From the NCBI GenBank assembly GCA_964017145.1, contig OZ024844.1:496001-560000 (forward strand): 64,000 nt of DNA. Reading direction: 5' to 3'. Of this stretch, positions 37,217 to 49,287 are shown piece by piece; position 1 is the first letter of the stretch, and the number at the start of each line of letters is the position of its first letter. The translations under genes and the position numbers were made by a program. The notes beneath the pieces are model-generated. The model was given only the letters and a program-made list of their open reading frames with translations, made no database searches and was not told where the DNA came from. The stretch is from Agrocybe praecox. Taxonomy: Eukaryota; Basidiomycota; Agaricomycetes; Agaricales; Agrocybaceae.

Positions 37217-39107
37217 ATGGCTCGAGTCGCTGCGCTCCTTGCAGCCACGATATCTTTTGGCATTGCAAATGCACATCTTGCTCCTTTTCACAAGGGGATG
37301 TACTGTCTGAACGTATGTTCACTTCTTTTTTTCTGCTAAAGAGATTCTTACACCTCCCCAGGGTCCTCAAGCAACTGAAGACTTGAACTCGTATTCCATC
37401 GTTACGCCTCTCTACCAACTCGCATTTAGCCAGTGGTGGTGTGAGTAAAAACGTTCTCCACAATTGCTGCAAATTCTGATTTAATTCTTTATCCTAGTTC
37501 ACCACGTTGACGGGGTGAGCAGACTTTATGGCCTACCTCTGAGCGGCGTAGCTGATGTCATATAGTGCGATTTATACCCTCCTGCAGCCGGTGATTTCTT
37601 GGACCTGTGAGCATCACCCACTTCATAAAAAGTCACCTACTCAACCCGTTTACCAGACCTGCCGGCGGACAGTTCACAGTTGAAATTGCCTCCAACCGCG
37701 CGAAGACCACTTTGTCCTACAACGGACGCGACGTGTCTGACTGGCCCGATGGCAGCACATACCCTGAAGATTATGTTCGTTTTATCTTTCTTTGACCCTG
37801 AAATGTGTCGTTGACGGAAACTGTTTCACCAGAACGTGCCAACATGTATCACTTCGCCAAACTGTGAGTTGCTCTATGATGCCACTGGAAAAACACATCG
37901 TGTCAATCTGATTTGTTTGCTCGTGTTCTAGTCCACGCACAGAATCAGTCTATGGCAGCGGGCACTGCGTTCGCGATTTCCTATCAGGTGGGTTTCTTCT
38001 TGATCCATTATTGTAGTGACTTTCAATCTTACATTCCAATAGTCTGACATTAAGAAAGTGACTCCTGAGAACCTGGCGGTCTTCAGCGTCCGTTATCAGT
38101 GAGTTACCGTGGTCCTTCCATTATAAAGTACGATCTCGATGTCCATTTAACCCACCCTCACAAAGTACCCCATGGAAGCGTGTTACGACATATGATGTTC
38201 CAGCTGCCATGCCACCATGCCCTCCTGAAGGATGTATCTGTGCCGTAAGTCGTTACTTTCTCTTTCACGCTTTCGTCCCAATTTAATTAATTTCGTTTGT
38301 CTAGTGGGGATGGGTGCCTAATGGTTGTGGCCAACCTAACATTTACCACACGCCCTACCGATGCCGTGTCACTGGCTCGACGAGTACCACGCCCATATCT
38401 ACCCCGAAGCCGCCAGTCTGGTGCGAGGGAAACCCAGGGGCATGCACCAAAGGCGCGAAACAGATGATTTACTGGAATCAGAACTCGGGCAACAATATCC
38501 AGGTATCTGGGTACGACCAGGCCGGCGAATTTAAGAGTCCTGCTTATAATAGCAAACTGGGATTCCCCGATGGTATGGTTTACTTTTTTTTTAAAAATCA
38601 CTGCATGCATGTATATTGAATGACGTGCCAGGCGCCCAGAATGATATTTTCTCCGGTCCTCCTTCGAATAGTGGTAGTAACTCGAATACAGGCAACACCA
38701 ACTCCGGAAATACGAACACAAACACAAACTCGGGGATGAATAACAGTACTAATACCAACACCAACACGGGCGGTTCGAGCCACTCAAGCTCCAATTCTGG
38801 TCATGCTAGCAGCAGCATCAACAGCGGCGCTCACCAAACCACCAGCACGTCTTCCGCCGCGATAGTTTCTGCCTCTGCCAACCTTATCATCGGAGGTACG
38901 ACCAGTACCACCACTACTAGTACCAGCGGGCTCGCGCACAACCATCATGCGTCGACATGCAACAAGCGCAAACGCAGACGCCGTGGTGTCGCGTTGGACG
39001 CTGAAGAGCGTAACACGGTGCAAGATGTACCTCCGGTCCCTGCTGCCCCTGGCCCCGTTGTGGTCGCTGCTTCTGCTCATCGCAGGCGATTCCCGAGAGC
39101 GTGGTGA
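37217..39107 (+). CDS. AA14-like lytic polysaccharide monooxygenase with Asn/Thr/Ser-rich tail
   Basis: A secreted copper enzyme of the AA14 type, a family first characterised as active on xylan coating cellulose. Exon 1 (37217-37312) encodes the signal peptide [19 protein letters not shown] and then a new N-terminal His (HLAPFHKGM), as needed for a copper histidine brace. Following exons give FSQWWFHHVDG (candidate brace His), [25 protein letters not shown], the [19 protein letters not shown] block, the [15 protein letters not shown] block and a GFPDGAQNDIF end. The catalytic region is followed from about 38650 by a low-complexity Ser/Asn/Gly/Thr tail and a basic segment, stopping at 39105-39107. 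The motif order matches AA14 members as I know them; activity on xylan is inferred. The C-terminus lacks a clear GPI signal in this frame, although the +1 frame encodes a hydrophobic run near 39.03-39.09 kb. Confidence 0.75.
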
Positions 39108-40063
39108 TGCGGCTATTCACTATTCACCAACGCCACATTATATCCATCCGTTCCTATACATATATACGAATACCCGGAATTGACTTCCATCACTCCGTGC
39201 TCCCATCATCCAACTCTCACTCACTCCTACTTCTCCTGGGCTAGATGCAAATGAGAAAGGAAGGATAGAGACAGCTTACATATGATATCGTATCAGGTCG
39301 TCATCCTCATCGTCGTACGAGAGAATGACGCATTCCTTCATCTTTTTGGTTTCTCATTCTGATTGTTCATTCTTCTACTCCACTATGCTTCCGATCCCTC
39401 GTCTCTTGTTGTTTTTGCCATCGTCGTCGGTGCGTCTATTCACCGATTGTTACACAATTGTGTAAATTGCACTAGTTGATCTCTTGCATGTACATACCGT
39501 ATGCTACTTGCTGCGCAGGCTGGGCCATGATGTATGTATGTATATATGTACTCGTCCAATTATATGCCTCTTTCTTCTGCATATGCTTCAGGTCCATATA
39601 GGTCCATCACCAGGCTCAATGTCTGATATGCCTTTTTCATTTTTCCGACAAGATTCTCGTTATGCGTCATGCGTTTACTGGCGTCAATCGTGATATTTCT
39701 AGAACGCATGTATATAGGTATGTGAGATGGGTGGGTTAGGTGTGCTAAAATTATAGGTCATAAATCTACTTATGGTTGTCTGTGCATGTACGTGTGTCTA
39801 CTAAACATTATCGTATACTTGGATGGGGTAAAAAAAGAAGGAAGAGGACAGAAAACAACAAATTTTGGTCTCCGAAAACGGGCTCTAAAGCAGCACTCGT
39901 ATAAGGATATAAGGGATGAAATAAATATAGCGAGTAAATCATCATCATCATCAACCTGCACTCATGAGCGAGCATGAGGGTATTTTCGGCTCATCTTGCA
40001 TCATCCCTCGACGAGCTCCTTTAGTTCCATCTCTAATGGATTAAATCCCAAGGTGGTACTGGA
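39108..40063. other. Convergent 3' spacer between the AA14-like and GGC1 genes
   Basis: The AA14-like gene (plus) and GGC1 (minus) converge here. AT-rich, with short frames only; no gene supported. Confidence 0.5.
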
Positions 40064-41323
40064 TTAGACGTATTTGGAGAACAGAGGGATCAACGACTGA
40101 GCCAAAGTGTAGCTGAACACGAGCTTAGGGCCGACGACGAGAATCTAGTAAAGGAAAATGGACAATTAGTTCCGGTCAGCGAAAACCACGGGACTATATA
40201 CCTTCGGCGTCAAACCCTTGAAGAAGGCAGTGGGACCCTCGTTCTTGATGAGGTCTTTCACGACGGTGATGCCAGAAACCTTGCGTTCAAAGTTTGCATT
40301 TTGAATACGGGTCTTGACGGTATCGAGGGGTGCAGCAACAGTGATGGACGCTACGGCCCCAGAGATGGAGGCGATGAAGTTCTGGCCCCATGTCGCTTTT
40401 GAAAAGTCCGAGACGCCAAGGAAGTATTCTTTAGTCACGGCCGATGCACCGAAGAGCTATGTTGGGGGAGATACGGTAAGTTCGGATCCTAGTGCAGAGC
40501 GAAGAGAATAACTAACAGCGAAGCTTCCGGGAGCGTTACGGGCCATAGTCCATCCCCATCCACGGTATAGAGTCGTGCCTTCCTCCATGAAAATACGAAT
40601 GACGCCACGTCCGCGGAAGGCTTCAGGGTTCACCTGGCGCTTGATTTTCAAGGCGTCAAGGGGTAATAGCACCTACAAAGGAGAAAATTCAATGAAAACC
40701 CCCGTGTGTCGTACTATGTAAAGGGGACATACGACTTCACCAATACCAGTCAAGCTAATAGCGCATCATTTCGATTTAAAATTAGAAATACAAATATCAT
40801 TGCCATTTTGCACGTACCTTCCAGCTGCAGCTTGCGCCATCATCCTTCCCTTCCTCTCACCGAACGTGTTGGTGAACTGGGTTTTGTAGTGCTTGTTGAT
40901 GAGGTCGTTGAACCATGGCTGGCCACCGAACTTGTATACACGCTGGGCGACCTTGTAGCCGGCAGCATATCCGAGACCAGGGAACAGTGAGAAGAACTTC
41001 GTGGCCAGGGGCTTGGAAGCAGCGTCTCGGAAGATGATGGGTGACAAGGTAGACAAAGAAACCTATTTAGCCCGCCGCAGAACCGTGAGCGAACAGGAGT
41101 AGAAATTGAACTGAGAAGCTCCAAACACGTACCTTGGCCTTGTTGCTCATCAGACGCTTAGCCACGGTGTCAACGGGGTGGAAAATAAGCAGCTCAGCGA
41201 TTCCTGTCATGAATGAGTGTGCCATCCATGTGGAAAGGACGTGTTCTTCAAACCTGAAGTTCCTGAACCCAGAATTCTGGCGGTGGCAGAGTCCTTTCCG
41301 TTGGATGAAGTTGGTGGCGACAT
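40064..41323 (-). CDS. GGC1: Mitochondrial GTP/GDP carrier (Ggc1/Yhm1-type)
   Basis: An inner-membrane carrier that exchanges cytosolic GDP for matrix GTP and affects mitochondrial iron and DNA maintenance in yeast. Exon 1 begins MSPPTSSNGKDSATARILGSG (ATG at 41321-41323), and its C-terminal LGSGTSG joins in frame to IAELLIFHPVDTVAKRLMSN. Next come FFSLFPGLGYAAGYKVAQRV, LPLDALKIKRQVNPEAFRGRG, LYRGWGWTMARNAPGSFALFG, the third signature APLDTVKTRIQNANFER, and FFKGLTPK spliced to ILVVGPKLVFSYTLAQSLIP, ending SKYV at 40064. All three P-x-[DE]-x-x-[KR] carrier motifs are present (HPVDTVAKR, LPLDALKIK, APLDTVKTR). The unusual FHPVDTV, YRGWGWTxARNAPGSFALFG and GPKLVFSYTLAQSLIP strings identify the Ggc1 branch. 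It appears intact. Confidence 0.95.
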
Positions 41324-41640
41324 GGTGGTTAAGAAATGAAAGGTTAAGGAAACCAAGGAATCCGGAAAGCAGGGAAAGTCAGGGACTGGTCACTGCGGGT
41401 TAATGCGTTCAGTGCACTCTTCACAGCACAAAAAAATTAATGCTCTAGACAAGCAGCAACAAATACTCGGACCGCTGCTCCGGTAGGATTACAACAATTT
41501 GTACCAAGATGATAGATCCGAGTTGTTTATTGTTTATGTATGCAAAAATACAAAAGGTCAATACCTACTTCAGCATTCTATGTATCACGGACGTAGAAGA
41601 TAGGGCTTCCGTGTTGAAGAAAGAGGTTGAAAAATGATAC

Positions 41641-44629
41641 TTAATAGTCGCCAAATAGACCTTCCACAGCATACACAAAATCGTCGGATTCAGTATGGTT
41701 GTTATCTGCGTTGAAATTAGACGCATGAATGTTCGAGCTCAAACCATGATCGTCCTGTGCCCAAGAGAAGGATATCGGATTATCAACAAAGACCGGTTTG
41801 ACTCCCAGGTAAGCCTCTTCATCGTTGGTGCCCATAATCTCACACAAGGTAGTACCTTGGCTAATTTGGCCATTCAGAGCCTGTGGCGAGCATCCTTGAA
41901 CCTCGACCCAGTAGCATGTGTAGCCGTTTGGTTGCGGGTCGTTCGTGTGTATAGGTCTCTCGGGTGGTAATTTTGAGGTGACTCCAAGGTTGAAAACTAT
42001 GACAAAATACGGGATGTCCTCTGGCACAGGTTCCTGAATGTCGTCAAATATCGCAAGGGTCTCTGCAGAAAAATGGTCGGCATGGCCATGCATCGGATTC
42101 TTGACTCGGACAAGAATGAAAGTGACACTATCACGGCTTAATTTTGTCTCTGGACCATTCACCATCACATGAACGGGAATGATTATGTTGACGTGGAGTT
42201 GACGATCATGACATTGCCAAGCGTTTGCTCGAGCAAGAGCTTTCCACCCAGCTGCTGTTGAAACGACCGAAGAGTCCCCTGCTCGAGCGAAGTGGTTGAA
42301 TCGGACGTATTTATTTTTGCATGCGTCCTCCATCGTCTCGCCGTATTGCTTGTTCCTTGGTTTCGCCGAGGCCAATTTCTTGGCGTGTTCAGGGAATAAA
42401 GTTTTGAAGAACGTCCATAGGGGAACAGCCTCGCTGAAAGGCGTTTTCGGGTCGTATATCCTTGTGTTTTGGTCTATCTGCTCGTCGCAACGAATCGACT
42501 TCATTGCCAAATCCTGTGCGCGAATCAGGATATATCGAGCGACCAGCTCGCCGCGTTCTTCGTTTCGCATCGAGTGATCAGAGACGACGTCACACAAAGC
42601 AAGTGGGATACTGTATCCCAGTTTTTCAAGTTCCTCCCAAATATACGCAGCTGCTTCCGCAATAATGGGTTCCGAAGGATATCCTGCTGAGATTTTCTCT
42701 CTTTCTCCAGCGATATGATACACAATGGCCATATGGTTAGCCGGAAGTCGATCCACCCTACCCCTTGACGACTCTTGCAATGGATGGAGCTCCAGAGCTA
42801 GCCTGGAGCTGAGAATCGCAAATTTCATCTCCGAACTTGGATTCCTTGCCAGCGATCTGGCTATGTCGCCAACTTCTTGCGGCTCAGGTAATCCGGTGAG
42901 TTTTGACCCTACAAACTTCAAGAAATCGAGGTTGGATTTTTCGTTATCTTGGTCGGTTTCTATATCGCATGCAAGCCTCGTACACCACCTGTCAGAGATG
43001 CGAGGGTCAGTACACAAAAGGGCATGATAATAAAGAGAAAGAAAGAAAAATCACAAAGGACGTCCAAAGCGAACCAAAAACTCCAACGAGCACACACCCT
43101 TTAGCGATGATGTCCCCTCTTCTATAATTTTCGAGTCATTCCATTGATCAAAGCCGAAATGGACAAAGGGCGGTGCACGCAAAGTTGGGCTCATGTAATG
43201 CCCGAAATAAAAAGGAGGATGCATGCTCGATAATGGACAAAAATTTTGCGAGCTGGCTGAAAGGAAAACGCCAAACAATCCCACCCTACGACCTTGATCT
43301 ATAGCAAAAGATATAAAGTCTAGGGCTGTCTTGGGATTGCCTGCGATAGGGTGTCGGGTCGACAGAAATTGACATTCGTCAAGGTATACCAATATTGTTA
43401 TTCTTTTTTTCTGCACATCAAGTCGGACATGACTCAAAAGTGAAGAGAACTGAGCGTTCATATGCTTGATGCCATCTTCCAAAGACCATCTGTCAGCGGA
43501 TAGAAAATTCGCCTAAGGGGAAACAGATATGTCAAGGCTCACTAATAGTTGTTCAGATGATGAACTTACTAGATCGAGGTCTTTACATGCCGAGCTATAA
43601 ATCCTCTCCCGGACTGTTTTTCCATGACTTTCCTTGTTCAAAAGAGCCTGCCATCTAGACGCGTGAATTTCTCTCTGAGAGTAAAGTCTATCGGAAGCTG
43701 CTTTAAATATTTTGGCGAAAAAGGTAACACATGCTAATTTCAGCATAAATTCATTAGGCTTCAGCGTAGATTCCACTGGGAAGATTTTCTTGAAAGCTGC
43801 CACTACAGCAACGTCACCGTATGGGAAACCTATCTCGGGTTTTGAAAATCGTTGCATATGCTTCTGAACTGTCTGGCTCACCTGAATGACGAGAACTGGA
43901 GTCATCCCGCAGACAGAAAGGTATTGTGAAGATGTCCCGAGCTAGTTCGGCGACAACCCTTGATTTGCCCATACCTGAGCTCTGTACGATTGATAGCGTG
44001 GGCGAATACAATGCCATACTCGGTCCGGATTCAGGTAGGTTATAGTCGAGAACCGATTTAATCTTGCTATACAAACGATCCTTGTTACTACCAACAAAGG
44101 GAACGTTCCAGGTTGGACGAGAGAGTGAGCATGCAAGAGCTATGAATTATGATGAGCAATACTTATTGGCACCTTCGGTCTGAGCGCTTCCACTATGGGC
44201 AGGATGTGAGACTTGAGTAAAAGAAAAGATGGACAGAAGACTCGCTTTCTTTATAGAGGTCCAGCACATGATCTAGAAGGAATGGCGTTAGGAAGCACAT
44301 AAATCATCTGTGTAAAGATTCACACCTCGTATTTTTTGAGATATTATCGGTCGTTCAGCTGGTTGCTGCATATAATCGGTGACCAAGGCCACGAGAGATT
44401 TACTGCTCTTTAACAGGTCTTCCGCGTCATTTATCAACTCTGGGAAACGCAACACCATTTCTTCAGGGATCGACAACACCAAGAAAACTCTCAGTGTTTC
44501 AAGCGTTCGTTTCCCTTCGAGCACCGGCAGAGGGGTTGAGGCGCGCTTCTGGGATGTTGCTTCAAGAGGAGGATCTTCCAATATTTTCAAGTTTGAGGAA
44601 TTGTCAGATGTCAAAGCGATTGGGTCCAT
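41641..44629 (-). CDS. P-loop NTPase-like protein of a mushroom-expanded family (repeat copy B; possibly frameshifted)
   Basis: Exon 1 (44326-44629) starts MDPIALTSDNSS. Walker A follows (SSGMGKSRVVAEL, about 43.95-43.98 kb), then RYPYGD-like and FKKIF segments. Walker B is ITILVYLDECQFL (about 43.38-43.42 kb). A long C-terminal exon of about 450 residues (41641-43017) has no known enzymatic motif. This layout matches a large family of uncharacterised mushroom NTPases; kinship with Crinkler-type effectors is speculation. Two oddities stand out. Relative to copy A there is an extra stretch of about 155 nt (44.1-44.26 kb) that could be a GT-AG intron. I also cannot join the Walker A exon to the following exon (about 43.9 kb) with a canonical intron in frame, suggesting a frameshift. 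Nucleotide-binding motifs are intact, but it may be a recent pseudogene. Confidence 0.6.
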
Positions 44630-45249
44630 GGATCCCTACTCATGAGGATAACGTCTGAGGCTCTCTTGAATGGCAATTTTCTTGAAAAACCTGTGTTTTT
44701 GGGGCTTAAATTCCAAGCTTAGGTTGAGTTCAGGTCGTATTTTTATAGTAGGATTCGATTGGGATTTGATGAATGGAAGATGATGGAGATATTATTGGCA
44801 ATTACTTAGCACACGCCTAATAAGGCGACTTATTTCCACGCACAGACCATTAAACGAATTATATCGTAACCACTGGAAATTCCCATGCTTCCTTTCTTCA
44901 CCGCACTCAAGTCAAATTGCAGACCATCGCCAACAAACTTTTCCAACGGCTGGTTTTGTGCCATAGAAGTGCTGAAACGAACCGTTGGATATCTTAGTGC
45001 TCGACTTTCGTCACGTTCCTCCCTCAAATTCTTTCACTCTGGGCGGACAGAGCCGGCAGTCCACACAATCACCCCTTCTTCGAAAGCCGACGTTTGGAGG
45101 TTTACGGCTCAATTCGACCTTTCCTTTCGTTTTTGTAGCTTCACATTTCTCATATTCCCCACATAAACTTAAAACGATTTTTATTATAACTTGACTATTA
45201 TAACGATGAACTTGTTTCTAACAACGATAGATGGGCGATGATGATGATG

Positions 45250-45650
45250 CCGGCGTGCCTCAACCTACTTCAAGATGTTCCTCAAGGCATACCATCAAGT
45301 CAAGAGATAGCTGTCAAGACAAGAAGCCTCAAGTTTAAAATATTGAAGACGCAGACATGAGTGTACATCAAGACAAAGTATGTGAAAATCAGATAGAATT
45401 TTACTTTTCTCCCTGTATATTGTCGTCAAGAAGGGATACCATAAGACCAATGAATCACAGATTCCACCTATGAAAATCAACATTTTCAACCTACTTCAAG
45501 ATGTTCCTCACGACATATTATCAAGTCAAGCAATGACCGTCAAGTTGTGTGGGCATCAATCAACAACTTCAACTTTCAAGCTTCCTTGAAGTTCAAGACA
45601 TCAAGAGCTTCAACGCGAGAAGAAACCGCAAAATAAGACACCGCAAGTCC
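45250..45650 (-). repeat. CTTGA-rich tract, copy B
   Basis: Inverted counterpart of 1770-2130, with both 45-nt internal units (near 45.26 and 45.49 kb). Confidence 0.7.
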
Positions 45651-45986
45651 AGTGAACGACAGATTCCAACTACAAAAATTCAAAATTCAATTTGACGGCA
45701 AGAAACAGTGTGAAAAACTAACAAGGGTGTGGTAGTATGTGGGTGTATGTTAAATTAGAGCTAATATTTGTGCTAGAAATGGCGAGCAAGAAGGCGATTC
45801 TAGATGTCGTGGTGTAGGGTGTGCTTCAAATCGACAACAAGAGAATAGGAAGATGCAAATATGATACAAGACGAATTCGAAGAGATAATTTGGGCCATGC
45901 GTGCGACAAGAGTCAAGAGAACCGGAACAGCGAGATGTCATGGGATATAATACAGTCGGCGGGGGACGATTGGTTTTGTACGAGGT

Positions 45987-46527
45987 TCAAAGAAGGCTGT
46001 TGATGCGTGTGCTTTTCAATTTCAACGTTTTGAACTTGCTCATGAGGCTGGAACCAGCACGCTGTCAAGAGAGGGGATCGTCAAGTCAATACACTGTCGT
46101 CGGTTGTTGGCGACAGACTCACCGAAAAAATCGCTGCGAGGCAGCTCAAGATGCGTGCTTCAAGATACGGGTGGAGGCCGTGGTTGTCATCTACGGGAAG
46201 CTGTGCAATGCTAAGTATTTCTCATTCGTCAGTAAGAGAATTCACTCACTGCAGCAGTCGTCGTCGTCGCGCCATTCGGTTCAAAAATAGAATTTTCAGA
46301 CGATTCGCGTTTCTGCAACAAAGTGCATCAGCCACCGGCTTCCAACGGAGGAGCAAGAGAAAACCACGCACGGAGTTCACCAATGGCACATTCGAGCCTG
46401 ACCAAGCCACATGGAGCGAAGGCAACCTCGAAGGGTACGACAAGTTCATCGAAGTCGTGATGTGTGTCGGAACTGGCAGCCTGGTCACTGCAACGGAGCA
46501 AGCACGAGGACCCGTGGTCGACGACAT
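45987..46527 (-). CDS. Small four-exon gene of unknown function, repeat copy B (best-preserved repeat copy)
   Basis: Exon 1 starts at ATG 46525-46527 and encodes 52 residues with the NLSYPSRLP core and end PLVNS. A GTGCGT donor and TTGCAG acceptor lead to an exon containing SIFEPNGATTT, ending in GTGAGT. The third exon (LPVDDNHGLHPYLEARILSC) ends TTCG before a GTGAGT donor. The last exon (45987-46061) follows a TTGACAG acceptor and gives RAGSSLMSKFKTLKLKST and the stop. All splice sites are canonical and the frame is open throughout. The last exon has the same length (75 nt including stop) as in the gene at 29979-30641 and aligns with it. The function is unknown. The product is short, basic at its C-terminus, and has no signal peptide. 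Confidence 0.6.
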
Positions 46528-47170
46528 CTCCACAGTCCAATCCCTCGCTGCCAATGAGCAATTATCAGAGCAAGGAAGAGGAAGGCCGCAAAGAGCGCCT
46601 CAATGAAGAACGACAGTATGGTGGCAAATGAGACGGTGGTGGCTCGGCTCGGTGGTATGGGGGTCTTGGATGAGGAGAGAGAAAAAAGAGGCTGGGAGAA
46701 GGAAGGAGGAGAGAGAAAATGAACAGAAAAAAAAAGGCGCGTCCTGCTTTTAACGTAACATTTAGGACTGTGACTCCGCGGGACCTGACAGAAATGGGAA
46801 GAGACTAAACTCCTACATTTCCATTTCGGGGGGGATACTCGAACTTGGAGGAGCAATTGTTTTTAATTGCTCACTGGAGGGTACATTGGTCATGAAACAG
46901 TGGAAAAGCACGAAAGCGAAGCGTAGACGGGTGTCTGTAATAGGTGCGCAACCGAATACTTCTCTGTGTATTTCTGATACCAGTTTGCAGAAGTGGTCAT
47001 TACTGCACCCGACAGGCAGCAGAACCTTTGCTAGTCCGACCCGCGGTAGACTTGTGTTCCCGCGACGACAGTCTTTGGAAGAGGAAGAGAAGGCCACCAC
47101 TGCCTAGAGAAGATACATCGAATTCCTGATCATGCGGAACTAGTTCATCCACACCATCAGCGTTCTGCCA
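46528..47170 (-). other. CT-rich leader and conserved non-assigned sequence of repeat B
   Basis: Conserved with A (about 240-850) and C (about 62.4-63.09 kb). The CT-rich tract (about 46.66-46.74 kb) sits upstream of the four-exon gene. Frames at 46813-47100 are shared with C, but no family is recognised. Confidence 0.4.
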
Positions 47171-47173
47171 ACA

Positions 47174-48700
47174 TCAATCGAAACTGCTAGGCTTCTCTGC
47201 ACCCAGTGACTGTAGCTGCTGAAGGTAGCAACAGAAAACCACGGCATTCACTACGCTGGATCTGGTTGGACCACTCGAGACAACTTTCTGTCTGAACGAC
47301 ACTTGTGCCATGTCCGATCCATCCGGCAACATTGGAACTTGAAGCGTCCACAACACTAGCTTCCCATGAATATTCGTCAGAGATACGCTACCAAGCCTCC
47401 TCGTGTACATCGCTTCCAGATACTCGATCAGCATGCATCGTTTGGTGGAATTCAGACACATTCCCTTCGCTCTGCCTCTCTGCCTCCGGGGATAATTATA
47501 TCCAGCGTGACGAAACACTCCAAGTATTACTGCAATTCACCAAGGCCATTTGAAGCCTCCAAATTATTGCTACCCCTGGCGACACATATAAAGATGCTTT
47601 ATATGCATCGTTATTCAGGATGCCACCACATTTACATGAGCTCGTCGTCGCCCATGTCCACGAAGGTGTCGACTTCGCTTGTGTGACAAACGTCACCGTC
47701 ACGTCCGGAGTTCGGCTCGGGTCCCCGCCCGAAATATCTGCCTTGGGGAATGGTCGTGCAAAGAGAAAAGCGCGTAGAGGCTCGAGCTCGCCAAAGGAAG
47801 GGTCCAATAAAATCTAAAAGGCAGACGAGGGTTCGATAAAGCAGGGAAGATGGCGCGCAGAAAAATCCAGAAAGTGTCCGAGACCGCAAAAGGGAGAAAT
47901 ACACCAGGACAGTTTCACAGGCGGAACAATCGTGAAGAGTATGTCATCCAGAAAGCACAGATATTCGTAGAAAGAATGGAGGATCTTGTCGACGTTGGTG
48001 GCCATGTTAGTCACCCAAGAAAAATCAATATCCGGCAAATCTTTCTGCTCGCAGGATATTGGAAGACTCTGAGAGCGTACGAGGCTGCAGCACCGGATTT
48101 GTGAATATCTCGTGGTCATTTCAGTCGTCTAGCAGCCCCAGGAAACCTGTTTTGTTCGTGTTTCCTCTCAGAGGCGATGAAGTTGTGGTCGATGCTGTCC
48201 CCGGGAATTCTGACCTTCATGCTGCACGATTCTGCTTCATAGAGATGTCGAAGGTGCCATATAAGTCTAACTGGAGAGCTTTCATAGGACAGCGTGAAGA
48301 ACAGTCCGGAAAATGTCTAGCAAAAGAGCCACTGTTCGACATTGTGTAGGAAAGGAGAGAAGAAATGGAACGCACATAAACATATCCTCTAATACTTCTT
48401 CCAAAGAGGCCTTCCTCTAATCCCTATCCAACCCAGCGACCTTTCCATTACCGCCTTTCCAACGACAGGTGAAGATAGAAAGACGAGGAGATATAATTCC
48501 TGACTTGAGACATTTGGGAACGGATCGTTTTCAAATTTTCACTGTTGCGACTGTGGCATGCCTTGGGGACATTCCTCTTTCTTTATCCACGCGCTTATAC
48601 GAGCCAATTGATGAGGTAGACGAAACATGCTTGAAGATGTCGAAAAAGAGATACAAGTGGGCGTTGAAAGAAAGAAGTTTGAGCCTACCTTGTGTTTGAA
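47174..48700. other. Conserved coding-like block of repeat B, unassigned
   Basis: Open frames here are kept in both B and C. Examples are 47620-47817 plus (starting MPPHLHELVVAHV, ending RRGSSSPKEGS) against 61799-62026 minus, and 47850-48104 plus (starting MARRKIQKVSETAK) against 61506-61760 minus. The two plus-strand frames could be neighbouring exons of one gene. Antisense frames are also open, so the true strand is uncertain. The 48469-48800 part contains a PPQFGR...SFPPGS-like segment conserved in copy C and, more degraded, in D. No domain is recognised. Confidence 0.35.
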
Positions 48701-49287
48701 ACCTCCTCAATTTGGACGCTGTACATCTACTTTGGTGGTCGCTTTTTCTTTCCCACCAGGCTCCAACAACTCACACAAAACCTTTCCATTCGGTCTCTAA
48801 GAGGCATAGGGTAGCTCGCGGGGACGGTCTTTAAAATGCACCGCTGTCGAATTTCAATTCGCGCAATACACAATGATCATTTAGAGCCTCCTTCGAGCCC
48901 AGTTTCAACAATTCAAGTTCTCCACCATCCGATAACTTCGCCAACTATTCAGGGCGGATTTACATGGCCTTACACACTACGCACCAGTAAATGAAACAGT
49001 CTCTGATTTAGGAGCATTGGTGTAAAACTTGTCGCGGAAAGAATATCAGGAATTGGTTTCACCAAAACCGGTTTACCCTATTTTCTATCTTACGTCGTGC
49101 TGCGACACATCAGAAGAATCTCAGAACCTTTCTTTTTTGACCATGTTCAAGCAAAATTGAAAAACTGCAGTGCACAAGTATGGGATGAATACGGCGCAGA
49201 CGAACTAACCAAAGAAGCCAACGTTTATGCTTACAATTTTTGCAGTCGGCTCATATGACACGATGACTAGATCTATGTAAATCTTTG

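Larger units (their letters stand above)
41641..49050 (-). repeat. Long repeat, copy B (inverted relative to A and C)
   Basis: Copy B runs antiparallel to copy A (41.6-47.4 kb against 4.1 kb to 1) and to copy C (about 45.3-49.05 kb against 64.0-60.45 kb). It is the longest copy in the window and holds the P-loop gene, CTTGA tract, four-exon gene and a conserved unassigned block at 47.1-48.7 kb. A further segment at about 48.68-49.05 kb, containing a CAATTTGGACGC motif, also matches copies C and D. Its right edge is close to the NAA10 pseudogene. No transposase, LTR or terminal repeats seen. Confidence 0.85.

Noticed and set aside
41641..44629. Firm call as Crinkler effector
   Set aside because: Walker A and B are present, but the diagnostic Crinkler N-terminal motifs were not recognised.
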